Source of the DNA: Mucilaginibacter inviolabilis
GTDB lineage: Bacteria; Bacteroidota; Bacteroidia; Sphingobacteriales; Sphingobacteriaceae
Direction: 5' to 3'
Assembly: GCF_011089895.1 (NCBI RefSeq)
Contig: NZ_JAANAT010000001.1
Location: 930,001 to 994,000, forward strand
Length of the DNA stretch: 64,000 nt
Shown here: positions 25,284 to 33,921 of the stretch, in pieces
How positions within the stretch are numbered: the stretch's first letter is position 1
Layout of the letters: the number at the start of each line of letters is the position of its first letter
Program-made: the position numbers and the translations under genes
Notes under the pieces: generated by a model
The model's database searches: none
The model's input: only the letters and a program-made list of their open reading frames with translations
What the model was told of the DNA's origin: nothing

Positions 25284-26894
25284 ATGAAAATGATGTTAAA
25301 CAAACTCGCAACAATTGTATTGTTATGCGGGGCTGCATTTGTATGCTCCTGTAAAAAAGACCTGGTGAACACTTCGGCCAACGGTGCGAACAAATCAAAC
25401 CTGCAGACCAAAGTAGTCAGCGGCGATTACACCTCAGAAAACGCCTACAGTCTCAATGTGGTCTATTTTGTACCTTCAGACCGCACTGCCATTACTGATT
25501 ATCAAACCCGTTTAAGCAAATTATTACGCTGGGGTCAGGAGTTTTACAGGTCAAATATGATCCGTAACGGGTACAATTCAACATTTGGCTTATTTGTAAA
25601 AACAGCCGATACTTCGTCTGTTCGTATCATCGTTATCAATGGGCAAAGTCCGGCAAGCTCTTATACCTACAGTAATAAAGGAACGGTTGAGCAGGAAATC
25701 AACAGTTATTTTACGGCTAACCCAAGTTTGAAGGCAAGTGATCATTATCTGGTTATTATGCCTGTGCCCGATATTAATGCAGCCGATGTGCCTTTTTATG
25801 GAACCGGCAGATTCTGCTACGCGCTGGATTATGCCAAATTTGATATCCAGTATATGGGGCAGGCCACCACCGATGGCAACCTGCTCACCAAATGGTTTGG
25901 CGGTATGATGCATGAGCTTGGCCACGGTTTAAATTTGCCACACTCGCACGAAACTAATACCGAGCATGCCACTTTGGGTACTAATTTAATGGGTTCGGGA
26001 AATTATACGCTCGGTTCGGCGCCAACATTTATAAACCGTGCGGGTAGTGCCATACTGAATAATTGCCAGGTGTTTTCTAAAACGGTAAAAACATTTTATA
26101 ATACATCATCTGCATCACTTACCTCTTTGAATGGAAGCGTAAGCGGCGGCAATTTTATAGTTTCAGGAACTTTTACTACTACAGATGCTATAACCGCGGT
26201 TAATGTTTACCAGGATCCGGGACCAACTTATGGCGAGCCAAACAATAATTATGATGCTGTGGCCTGGTCCGTTAATCCAACAGGAAATTCATTTACAGTG
26301 ACTATGCCCATTTCGGAGCTTCAAAAGACTACGGGTGACTATGAATTATTTGTATCATTAATTATGAGTAACGGAAACCGGACTACGGTTGGTTATCTGT
26401 ATACTTTCAGCAATAATTTACCGGTGATCGGTTTTAATTTTGATCAGACAACCGCTCTAACTGATGGTATCTATGAATTAAAAGCCGCTTGCGCACCTGG
26501 TCGTAACCTGGATGTAACCGGCAGCGGAACAGCTGATGGTACCAACGTGGCTGTTTATACTGATGGGAATACCAGTAACCAACGCTGGCAGATAACCAGC
26601 CTGGGTAACGGATATTACAAACTTGCTCCGCAACATACTACCGGCAAAGTGCTTGATGTTGCAGGTGGTAGCGGTGCATCAGGAGCCAATGTAGATATTT
26701 CTACGGATAGTGGTTCCAATGCGCAGAAATGGAAAATTGTGAGTGTTGGCTCGGGTTATTATAAACTACAGCCAGCTTGCGCACCAACACTATGTCTGGA
26801 TGTTACCAGCGGAACCGATGCCAATAACAATGTGGAGATCTATACAGATAATGGGGGAGGCGCCCAACAGTGGAGATTTGAAAAGATAAATTAA
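25284..26894 (+). CDS. Metzincin-type zinc metalloprotease lipoprotein with ricin-type lectin domain
   Basis: A 536-aa lipoprotein (Cys23 after AAFVCS). The protease has the extended zinc motif HELGHGLNLPH with His210, Glu211, His214 and His220, and a Met-turn in LGTNLMGSGN (Met236), so it belongs to the metzincin clan. A beta-sandwich-like segment (about 275-380) follows, then a ricin-type beta-trefoil (about 395-536) with the three QxW marks QRW433-435, QKW481-483 and QQW528-530. The lectin should bring the protease to glycosylated targets. Together with the nearby GH89 enzyme and shared operators, this suggests breakdown of glycoproteins such as mucins (inference). Confidence 0.85.
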   Translation: MKMMLNKLATIVLLCGAAFVCSCKKDLVNTSANGANKSNLQTKVVSGDYTSENAYSLNVVYFVPSDRTAITDYQTRLSKLLRWGQEFYRSNMIRNGYNSTFGLFVKTADTSSVRIIVINGQSPASSYTYSNKGTVEQEINSYFTANPSLKASDHYLVIMPVPDINAADVPFYGTGRFCYALDYAKFDIQYMGQATTDGNLLTKWFGGMMHELGHGLNLPHSHETNTEHATLGTNLMGSGNYTLGSAPTFINRAGSAILNNCQVFSKTVKTFYNTSSASLTSLNGSVSGGNFIVSGTFTTTDAITAVNVYQDPGPTYGEPNNNYDAVAWSVNPTGNSFTVTMPISELQKTTGDYELFVSLIMSNGNRTTVGYLYTFSNNLPVIGFNFDQTTALTDGIYELKAACAPGRNLDVTGSGTADGTNVAVYTDGNTSNQRWQITSLGNGYYKLAPQHTTGKVLDVAGGSGASGANVDISTDSGSNAQKWKIVSVGSGYYKLQPACAPTLCLDVTSGTDANNNVEIYTDNGGGAQQWRFEKIN

Positions 26895-26915
26895 CCCCGT
26901 TGCTTAATATTGCGA

Positions 26916-26951
26916 AAAAAGGCGTATCTTACTATTAGGATACGCCTTTTT
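26916..26951 (+). terminator. Intrinsic terminator
   Basis: A 13-bp stem AAAAAGGCGTATC / GATACGCCTTTTT with a 10-nt loop, ending the metalloprotease gene. Confidence 0.92.
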
Positions 26952-27044
26952 GTATTTTAAAAGGAGTAGTGTTTTGCCCCCTGCAGAAAAGCAAGTTAAA
27001 CCAAATGAATCCAATACTGTCCTATTACAAAAATATCCTCTAAG

Positions 27045-27557
27045 ATGAAAAAAGTAATTTTTGCAGCAGCTTTACTCATAAACTGCTTTGTATTCAAAAT
27101 AGCCAATGCTCAAATTAGTGTTAATTTGGGTATAAATATTGGTAGTCAGCCAGAATGGGGGCCTGTAGGTTACGATCATGCCGAATACTATTATATGCCT
27201 GATATTGATGCCTATTACTCAGTTCCAACACACCAGTACATTTATTATCAAAATAATGCCTGGATACGCACAGTATCCTTACCCGTAAGATATCGGAATT
27301 ACGACGTGTACAGTGGCTATAAAGTGGTAATCAATGACCGGGATCCATGGTTGAGGAACGATGTTTACAGAACCAGGTATGCCAATTATCGTGGCAGGAG
27401 AGATCAGGTGATCATTCGTGATAGCAGGGAAGAGAAGTATCGTGACCACTGGGATAATGGTAAACACAAAGGCTGGTATAAAAAAGATAAAGGTTGGAAA
27501 AAAGACCATGGTGATGATGATCGAGACCATGATAAACACCATGGACATGATGATTGA
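27045..27557 (+). CDS. Secreted protein with His/Asp/Lys-rich tail, unknown
   Basis: A 170-aa protein with signal peptide ending NAQ (about residue 22). The middle part has the Tyr-rich pattern YYYMPDIDAYYSVPTHQYIYY-like seen in short secreted Bacteroidota proteins, and the C-terminal 30 residues alternate Asp, His and Lys (DRDHDKHHGHDD), which could bind divalent metals. No family name can be assigned. It is a single gene closed by a strong terminator. Confidence 0.65.
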   Translation: MKKVIFAAALLINCFVFKIANAQISVNLGINIGSQPEWGPVGYDHAEYYYMPDIDAYYSVPTHQYIYYQNNAWIRTVSLPVRYRNYDVYSGYKVVINDRDPWLRNDVYRTRYANYRGRRDQVIIRDSREEKYRDHWDNGKHKGWYKKDKGWKKDHGDDDRDHDKHHGHDD

Positions 27558-27575
27558 TAATTAGGGATGAAGAAT

Positions 27576-27621
27576 CTTCAACAAAAAGCCTGAAATATAA
27601 CTTCAGGCTTTTTTGTTGAAG
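27576..27621 (+). terminator. Long-stem intrinsic terminator
   Basis: A 19-bp stem beginning CTTCAACAAAAAGCCTGAA with one bulged T and a 7-nt loop, containing a T-run within its 3' arm. It ends the His/Asp-rich protein gene. Confidence 0.88.
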
Positions 27622-27640
27622 CTGATAAAGATATCATAGG

Positions 27641-27670
27641 GCTTTCGTCTGCATAACGAAAGCTTTTTTT
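27641..27670 (+). terminator. Second intrinsic terminator in series
   Basis: An 8-bp stem GCTTTCGT / ACGAAAGC with a 7-nt loop and seven T's, 20 nt after the first terminator. No gene lies between, so it may be a back-up or end an untranslated transcript. Confidence 0.8.
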
Positions 27671-28141
27671 GTATACAGATTTTGAATTTAGGATACTCTT
27701 CTCAAGAGCAGGATATTACTTTTTATTATAGATTAGGTTGGTTTTTCATAAGAACTGTATATATTATAATACCTATAAGTAATAATGGTTATTGTGAATT
27801 CTACACCTTGCCAAGCAATCTCTTGCATCAAAAACGCCCCTGTTTGAATAATTTAAATGAATTTATTTTTATTTATGTCAATAAAATTTCTTCACGAGAA
27901 AGTAAAGTTCATTATTTATTAATCTAAAAGAAATGTAAAATTACTTGTTGTTATATAAAAATATCATACATTGCGCTTATTATTTACCTAATAAAACGTT
28001 TTATTAAGTTATTATAAGATAATATATTCTAATTTATTTGTTTATGGAGCTGAAAATGAACCATATGGAATTTTATTGCCTAATAAATAATTAATAAAAA
28101 TTTATACAAACCAAATATTAACCACTTTCTAACTTAAAAAC
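27671..28141. other. AT-rich gap upstream of the aminotransferase cluster
   Basis: About 470 bp, clearly more AT-rich than the genes around it. It contains an 81-codon ORF (27682-27927) and a 16-codon ORF (28044-28094), neither with coding character or known similarity. It presumably carries the promoter of the following four-gene cluster, but no clear TAnnTTTG box is visible. Confidence 0.5.
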
Positions 28142-29377
28142 ATGTCCAACAACGTCACTTTTACAAAAGGTAGTGGCATTCGCCTCTACACCCCCGAAAA
28201 TGAAGAGTACATAGATGGGGCTTCAGGAACATTTAACCTCTCGCTGGGCTATAGTCACCCCGAACTGGTGGAGGTATTGAAACAACAGGTTGAAAATCTG
28301 ATCCATGTATCATCGGCATTTACTGCCGAACTGGCGCAGGAAGTGCTTGACCGTATTTTGGATGAAGCGCCAGAGCATATTACCGATGGCTGGATGCGCG
28401 ATATCATCGGCTCAACAGCCAATGAGGGTGCAGTGAAGATTGCCAATAAATTTAATGGTAAAAACGAGGTAGTTAGTTTATCGCTATCGCATCACGGTCA
28501 AACATTGTATACTACCAATATTTCGGGTAATGCGTTCAGGCGGAAGTCTTTTTCCAATACTATTTCAACCAAAAATGCCATTGTGCCTGCACCATATTGC
28601 TACCGCTGCCCGTTTTCGGCTAAAGGACCCGGTCAATGCGGTTATTTATGCGCCGAAGCTATTTATGATTATGTAGAATACGGCAGCTCTGGTAATGTAT
28701 CGGCCATGGTAATGGAGCCTATACTGGGTAATGGAGGCAATATCATACCTCCGGATGGTTATTTTGAAAAAGTACGGCAAATATGCGATGAACTGGATAT
28801 CACTCTTATTGCAGATGAAGTGCAGACAGGTATCGGTCGTACAGGGCATATGTTTGCCAGTGAGCATTATGATATTAAGCCCGATATTATTACGCTGGCC
28901 AAAGGCCTGGGCGGTATTGGTATCCCGGCAGCGGCCATTCTATATAAACCGGAGTATGCGGTATTGGAAAAATTCGAACACTCTTATACCTCGGGTGGTA
29001 ATCTCTTGTCGCTCACGGCATCACAAAAAACCATGGAAGTGGTATCCCGGGAAGGTTTCCTGGAAAATGTACGTAGTACTGGTGTTGTTCTGGGCGAATT
29101 ACTAAACAAACTTAAAGAAAACTATCCACGCATTATAGGCGATGTACGTGGTATTGGTTATATGTGGGGACTGGAGATCATCGATAAAGATGGCGCTCCT
29201 GATCCGGCTTTAACCAACAAGATCATTGATGTTGCTTTTGAAGATCATAGCCTCATTTTAAGAAGCTCCCGTTACGGCTTTGGTAATGTAGTTAAAGTGC
29301 GCCCTGCACTGACCGCTACTGTTGATGATATTGAAGAGATCTATTCCCGTTTAAATAAACTTTTTAGCCAGATATAA
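28142..29377 (+). CDS. Class III PLP-dependent aminotransferase with Cys cluster
   Basis: A 411-aa fold-type I aminotransferase. Lys254 in TLAKGLGG is the PLP lysine and Asp225 in DEVQTG binds the pyridine nitrogen; GSTANEGAVKIA and SLSHHGQT are typical of the 4-aminobutyrate/acetylornithine/aspartate-type class. A family-known insert with four cysteines (C153, C156, C166, C170 in PYCYRCPF...CGYLC) might bind a metal. The amino acceptor is unknown. It starts a tight plus-strand cluster: the zinc dehydrogenase begins 4 nt after its stop. Confidence 0.88.
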   Translation: MSNNVTFTKGSGIRLYTPENEEYIDGASGTFNLSLGYSHPELVEVLKQQVENLIHVSSAFTAELAQEVLDRILDEAPEHITDGWMRDIIGSTANEGAVKIANKFNGKNEVVSLSLSHHGQTLYTTNISGNAFRRKSFSNTISTKNAIVPAPYCYRCPFSAKGPGQCGYLCAEAIYDYVEYGSSGNVSAMVMEPILGNGGNIIPPDGYFEKVRQICDELDITLIADEVQTGIGRTGHMFASEHYDIKPDIITLAKGLGGIGIPAAAILYKPEYAVLEKFEHSYTSGGNLLSLTASQKTMEVVSREGFLENVRSTGVVLGELLNKLKENYPRIIGDVRGIGYMWGLEIIDKDGAPDPALTNKIIDVAFEDHSLILRSSRYGFGNVVKVRPALTATVDDIEEIYSRLNKLFSQI

Positions 29378-29380
29378 GAC

Positions 29381-30403
29381 ATGAAAGCAATTGTGTATAG
29401 CGGAGCCTGGGATATTGATATCCAGGACAAAGCAGAACCGGAAATTACCTTACCGGATGAGGTGATTGTAGAAATTAAAGCGACAGGTATTTGTGGTACC
29501 GATCTGAGCATTATCTCGGGTGAATATAACGCAAAACCCAGTGTGATCATCGGGCATGAATCGGCCGGTATTATTGTAGCCAAAGGGAGCGGGGTTGATA
29601 ACTGCATCGAGGGGCAGCGTGTGATCATCGACCCAACTTATTTTTGTGGGTATTGCGAAAACTGTCGCAGAGGACAGCGTAACCACTGTCTGCATAAATC
29701 AAGTACCGAAGTCGGTGTATCTATAGATGGTACGTTTACTAAGTACTTTAAAACCACCAAACATTTCATCTATCCGCTTAATGACAATATCCCGTTTGAG
29801 CAGGGTGCCATGTCTGAACCGTTGAGCTGTGTGTTAACGGCAGTAAAAAAACTGGCGGTAACTCCCTTTATGCGTACGGCCATATTAGGCGGCGGCCCTA
29901 TCGGTTTATTATTTTATATGGCGCTTACCCAACACGGCATACAGGAAGGTGTGATCTATGAAGCATCACGCCAAAGGATCAAACTGATAGAGGAGAACAA
30001 CGTGTTATCCAAACATTGGAAAATTGAACCGGCCTTTATTCCGCAGAAAAATCAGTACGACCTGATCATCGATACAACCGGTTCTTTACTGGAAAAATCG
30101 ATGCAGGCTATTGCTGATGGTGGTAAAATATCCATGATGGGTTTGCGTAACAATCAGCAAACCATTAACCCGAGGGAAATAGCCGATCGCAGTATTTCTA
30201 TTATCGGTTCCATTGACTCTATGGATACCTTCAAACACGCAGTTGATATGATCAACGGTGGCAGGATGGGCCTTGAAAAGATCATCACGAATGATTATAA
30301 CCTGGACGATTTTAAACTGGCTATTGAGCATTTAGGTGTTAACGTGGGCACGCGTGAACGCAGCAATAATATTTCGAGCCTAAAATCAGTGATTACTATC
30401 TAA
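29381..30403 (+). CDS. Zinc-dependent medium-chain alcohol dehydrogenase
   Basis: A 340-aa MDR dehydrogenase, sorbitol/inosamine-dehydrogenase-like. Catalytic zinc ligands are Cys38 (GICGTD) and His59-Glu60 (GHESAG); a structural zinc site is formed by C89, C92, C95 and C103; the nucleotide motif is LGGGPIGLL. It most likely oxidises a polyol or amino-alcohol to a ketone or aldehyde that the upstream aminotransferase can aminate, or the reverse (inference). Confidence 0.9.
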   Translation: MKAIVYSGAWDIDIQDKAEPEITLPDEVIVEIKATGICGTDLSIISGEYNAKPSVIIGHESAGIIVAKGSGVDNCIEGQRVIIDPTYFCGYCENCRRGQRNHCLHKSSTEVGVSIDGTFTKYFKTTKHFIYPLNDNIPFEQGAMSEPLSCVLTAVKKLAVTPFMRTAILGGGPIGLLFYMALTQHGIQEGVIYEASRQRIKLIEENNVLSKHWKIEPAFIPQKNQYDLIIDTTGSLLEKSMQAIADGGKISMMGLRNNQQTINPREIADRSISIIGSIDSMDTFKHAVDMINGGRMGLEKIITNDYNLDDFKLAIEHLGVNVGTRERSNNISSLKSVITI

Positions 30404-30428
30404 TTCATACGTTATTAAAAATCAACTC

Positions 30429-31112
30429 ATGAAATACATTATTTTTGATATCGACGGAACTTTAACCGATACGACAGAGGTTGACGACCGTTGTTTTACC
30501 CGGGCCCTGGAAGATGTTTTTGGGTTCAAGGGCTTTGAAACCAATTATGGTCATTATGTAAATACCACCGATTCGGGTATTATTGATCAGTTATTCCAGG
30601 AGCAGCATCAACGCACTTATACCGAAGCAGAACGGGAGCGTTTTATCAGTCATTTTTGTAACTTGTTAAAAGCGGCTTACACACAGGAAAAACATTGCAT
30701 GAAAGAAATACCCAAAGCAGCTCAGATCTTCCATACGCTTTGCGGACAGGAGGGTGTAAGTATTGGCCTGGCTACCGGCGGCTGGCGCGAGTCGGCTTTA
30801 TTTAAACTCCGCTGTGCCGGTATCAATCTGGAAGGCTGCGTTGCTGCTTCTTTTGCACAGGATGCCAAAGCTAGGCGCGATATTATTAGCAACACCATCA
30901 GGCAGATGAACGAGCAGCATAATATAGAGGTACCTATGACCGATATTGTTTATGTAGGCGACGGTCGCTGGGATTATGAAGCTACCAAACAACTGGGTAT
31001 CCGTTTTATTGGCATCAACAATAAAAAACTAGCCGAGATCAGTGATATTGTAAAACTGGATGATTATGATGAAATTCATCAGCATCTCTGGAATCAGGCT
31101 GTGCCTGCTTAA
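30429..31112 (+). CDS. HAD-superfamily hydrolase, phosphatase-like
   Basis: A 227-aa subfamily I HAD enzyme. Motif I is FDIDGTLTD (nucleophile Asp7, acid Asp9), motif II ATGGWRESAL, and motif IV YVGDGRWDYEAT. A helical cap lies between about residues 15 and 85, as in phosphoglycolate- or beta-phosphoglucomutase-like enzymes. It starts 25 nt after the dehydrogenase and could dephosphorylate the product or an intermediate of the cluster. Confidence 0.88.
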   Translation: MKYIIFDIDGTLTDTTEVDDRCFTRALEDVFGFKGFETNYGHYVNTTDSGIIDQLFQEQHQRTYTEAERERFISHFCNLLKAAYTQEKHCMKEIPKAAQIFHTLCGQEGVSIGLATGGWRESALFKLRCAGINLEGCVAASFAQDAKARRDIISNTIRQMNEQHNIEVPMTDIVYVGDGRWDYEATKQLGIRFIGINNKKLAEISDIVKLDDYDEIHQHLWNQAVPA

Positions 31113-31127
31113 TACTTAATGGATAAT

Positions 31128-31161
31128 ACCTGTCTGGAGTAATAAAATATTCCGGACAGGT
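31128..31161 (+). terminator. Hairpin between HAD and MFS genes
   Basis: An 11-bp stem ACCTGTCTGGA / TCCGGACAGGT with one G-T pair and a 12-nt loop, followed by TAATTTT. It may separate the MFS gene from the three enzyme genes or reduce its expression. Confidence 0.7.
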
Positions 31162-31197
31162 AATTTTACTACCGCCCCCGGGCTTTTAAATAAATGT

Positions 31198-32361
31198 ATG
31201 TTATCATCACCCGTATCTACCTCATCTATTGATATCAAGCGCTCGCATCGCATTGCTACCTGTATATTTTTCTTTATCTGTGGTTTAACCTATTCCAGCT
31301 GGACCTGCCGCATCCATGACCTGAAAGCATTTTTTAGCCTGAACAATGCCGAGCTGGGAAGCGTACTATTCGCTTTACCCATAGGTTTGCTCACCAGTTT
31401 GCCTATTTCGGGCTGGATGGTTACCAAATATAAAAGCCGCCGGGTGTTGATAGCCGCGGGGATACTTTTTCCGCTGATTTTATGTATGATTGGCTTGATA
31501 ACCCATATCTGGCAGTTGGTTATCGTACTGTTTTGCTTTGGCTTTTTGAATAATGTTTTTGAGGTAGCCATGAATACGCAAGCGGTTGGTATTGAATCAT
31601 TGTACGGACGATCGATCATGGCATCATTTCATGGTTTGTGGAGCTTGGCCGGCTTTAGCGGCGTTGCTATAGGCACGCTTGCTATCAATCTGCAATGGCC
31701 ACTTTGGATGCATTATGTGATCATTGGTGTATTATGCTGGATCATGGTTATGATATCCTATAAAAATTTGTTGCCCGAAGACGAAGCTTCAGAATCACAA
31801 CCGCTGTTTGCCAAGCCCGATTATAATATCCTGAAACTGGGCTTCATCGCTTTCGCAAGCCTGATAACAGAAGGAACGATGTTCGACTGGAGCGGTGTTT
31901 ACTTTCAGAAAGTGGTAACCGTACCCGAAACGCTCACTACGGTGGGTAGCATAGCCTTTATGGCCACTATGGCGGCTGGCAGATTTACTGCAGATGGCCT
32001 GGTAACAAAATATGGCGTTAGCAAAATTCTGCAGTTCAGTGGTGTTATCAGTACATCGGGTTTGTTGCTGGCGGTTATATTTCCTAATATCTATACGGCA
32101 ACCATAGGTTTTTTAATGGTAGGAGTAGGGGTGTCATCGGTAGTGCCTTTGGTACTGGCTATTGCAGGTAAATCAAAAACGCTGGCACCCGGAATTGCTA
32201 TCGCGGCAGTGTCCACAGTTGGTTTCCTGGGTTTTCTGATAGGGCCGCCATTGATTGGTTTTATTGCCCAGGCAACAAGTCTGCGCTGGTCTTTCACATT
32301 GATCGCGCTATTGGGTTTGGGTACAAGTTTTATGGCCTCTCAAATCAAAAAAATGATATGA
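31198..32361 (+). CDS. MFS transporter, YbjJ-like
   Basis: A 387-aa inner-membrane protein with 12 hydrophobic segments. SWTCRIHDLKAFFSLNNAELGSVLFALPIGLL and FEVAMNTQAVGIE resemble the YbjJ-type MFS subgroup, proposed to export sugars or small metabolites. Same orientation as the aminotransferase, dehydrogenase and HAD genes; it could export their product. An 85-nt gap with a hairpin separates it from the HAD gene. Confidence 0.85.
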   Translation: MLSSPVSTSSIDIKRSHRIATCIFFFICGLTYSSWTCRIHDLKAFFSLNNAELGSVLFALPIGLLTSLPISGWMVTKYKSRRVLIAAGILFPLILCMIGLITHIWQLVIVLFCFGFLNNVFEVAMNTQAVGIESLYGRSIMASFHGLWSLAGFSGVAIGTLAINLQWPLWMHYVIIGVLCWIMVMISYKNLLPEDEASESQPLFAKPDYNILKLGFIAFASLITEGTMFDWSGVYFQKVVTVPETLTTVGSIAFMATMAAGRFTADGLVTKYGVSKILQFSGVISTSGLLLAVIFPNIYTATIGFLMVGVGVSSVVPLVLAIAGKSKTLAPGIAIAAVSTVGFLGFLIGPPLIGFIAQATSLRWSFTLIALLGLGTSFMASQIKKMI

Positions 32362-32415
32362 TGCTTACTACTGTATGTTGCCGGACAGGACTCTCGTACA
32401 AACTATTGTAAAACT

Positions 32416-32799
32416 TCACTTCATTTGCTGAACCCATTGGCTACGCCATGCCGGTGCCTCGAAAGCATCGGCAAAATACTGTGTTTCGTGTACCACCTTG
32501 CCATTACGAAACTCCATAATACTTATGGTATATGCCGATTGTCCCTGGTAGATGATAGTGTATTCTGTGACCCAAAGGTGGCCTTGACCGAGAATGCGCT
32601 TAACCTGGAAGCCTGAAGGTTTACCGGGGTGATGGCTTCGCAGGGCCTGCAAATTATTTCGTCCGATAATCCGCTCTCCCGATTGGGGATAATCACAGAT
32701 GGCATCGTCGTCATAAATATCATGTTCGGCGTTTGCATCGCCAGCTGCCGATGCCTGCCAGTGCGCATTTAGCGCTTCAAGTATTTGCTCATCTTTCAT
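32416..32799 (-). CDS. NTF2-like (SnoaL-type) protein
   Basis: A 127-aa NTF2-like cone-fold protein: LEALNAHWQASAAGDANAEHDIYDDDAICDYPQSGERIIGRNNLQALRS is the usual beginning, and FRNGKVVHETQYFADAFEAPAWR the usual end. Members are enzymes or ligand-binding proteins; function unknown. It lies 11 nt after the aldo/keto reductase on the same strand, so the two form a unit. Confidence 0.85.
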   Translation of the reverse strand: MKDEQILEALNAHWQASAAGDANAEHDIYDDDAICDYPQSGERIIGRNNLQALRSHHPGKPSGFQVKRILGQGHLWVTEYTIIYQGQSAYTISIMEFRNGKVVHETQYFADAFEAPAWRSQWVQQMK

Positions 32800-32810
32800 G
32801 ATTACTTATA

Positions 32811-33734
32811 TTATTGAATTTGTTCGTCTAAGTTACGTTTGGGGATGAAACCCGGTACGCCTGTACTCACTACTTGATTGAGTCTTTGTCTGGTCTTAAT
32901 ACCGTTGATCTCATCAAAGGCGTCATCAGGCAGGGGAGAGATATCAAAATTCTCTTTCGCTCGGGCTGCGGTTTTGGGTGTGGTAAGTATAGCTGTACCG
33001 CGTTGCAGCGCCCAGGCCAATAATACCTGAGCCGGTGTTTTTCCAATTCGTGCAGCAATGGCCAAAATAACCGGATCTTCCAGCAATCCCGGCCGCATTC
33101 CGTGACCTAATGGCGCAAAAGCTAAAAACACAATTCCTTTCTCCCGGCAAAATTCCAAAAGTTCTGTTTCCGGCAGATAGGGATGTGATTCTACCTGCAC
33201 TACGGCTGGTTTAATTCTCGCCGCTTCGTATAGTGGGATCAGGTCTTTCAAGGTAATATCTGACAGCCCGATGGCCCGGCATTTGCCGCCGTCTACCAAA
33301 CGCTCCATTGCTCTCCAGGTGTCGAGCAAAGTTACTTCCGGATCATAAATAACATTGCCGTTTTGATCCCGCGGGTCCTGATCATCACCCGGCTGAAATG
33401 CAAACGGTGTGTGGATAAGATAGAGATCCAGGTAATCAAGTTGGAGCCTTTTCAAACTCGCTTCGAATGCCGGTTCTACGCGCTCGGGCCGGTGATTGGT
33501 GTTCCATAACTTAGTGGTCACAAAGATATCTTCGCGGGTTATGTTTCCAGCAGTGAGCCCTGCCTGTAGCGCTTCGCCAACCTCGCTTTCATTCAGATAT
33601 CGTTCCGCAGAATCAAAGTGTCTGAATCCGGCTTCCAGCGCATCTCTGGTAGCGCTTATAGTCAAAGCTTTATCTGGAATCAAGGTACCAAAGCCTAGCC
33701 AGGGCATATGAATGGGATTGTTTGTTGTTTTCAT
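32811..33734 (-). CDS. Aldo/keto reductase
   Basis: A 307-aa NADPH-dependent reductase of the (beta/alpha)8 fold. The catalytic tetrad is visible: Asp and Tyr in FRHFDSAERYLNE, Lys in FVTTKLWN, His in YLIHTPF. It reduces aldehydes or ketones. It precedes the NTF2-like gene and is divergent from an SDR gene across 187 bp that contain a CRP-type palindrome. Confidence 0.92.
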   Translation of the reverse strand: MKTTNNPIHMPWLGFGTLIPDKALTISATRDALEAGFRHFDSAERYLNESEVGEALQAGLTAGNITREDIFVTTKLWNTNHRPERVEPAFEASLKRLQLDYLDLYLIHTPFAFQPGDDQDPRDQNGNVIYDPEVTLLDTWRAMERLVDGGKCRAIGLSDITLKDLIPLYEAARIKPAVVQVESHPYLPETELLEFCREKGIVFLAFAPLGHGMRPGLLEDPVILAIAARIGKTPAQVLLAWALQRGTAILTTPKTAARAKENFDISPLPDDAFDEINGIKTRQRLNQVVSTGVPGFIPKRNLDEQIQ

Positions 33735-33787
33735 TTCTATGTTTTTAGATTGTACAACAAAGTACGTCAGAAAACTTCACGCGGCTG

Positions 33788-33803
33788 TGTGACCTATATC
33801 ACA
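33788..33803. promoter_or_regulatory. Perfect CRP/FNR-type palindrome
   Basis: TGTGACCTATATCACA equals the E. coli CRP consensus TGTGA-N6-TCACA at all ten fixed positions. It is 54 nt upstream of the aldo/keto reductase start and 119 nt upstream of the SDR start, in the divergent gap. A Crp/Fnr-family regulator could bind; none is encoded in the window. Confidence 0.55.
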
Positions 33804-33921
33804 TTTGAACAAAGGAGTGGATTTATATTAAAGTGGTCCTGTGATATAACTAATTCGGCCCGCTGATGAAACCTATGCCGGGTGGATTTGTAAGAACTTT
33901 GTCTTATTAAATCTTTAGCAG

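Noticed and set aside
27682..27927. An 81-codon ORF after two terminators
   Set aside because: Very AT-rich, no start signal, amino-acid mix typical of random AT-rich DNA, no similarity to known proteins. Treated as intergenic.
28044..28094. A 16-codon ORF (MELKMNHMEFYCLINN) upstream of the aminotransferase cluster, possible peptide precursor or leader
   Set aside because: Too short to judge, no amino-acid run related to the downstream genes, and no modifying enzyme of a peptide pathway nearby.
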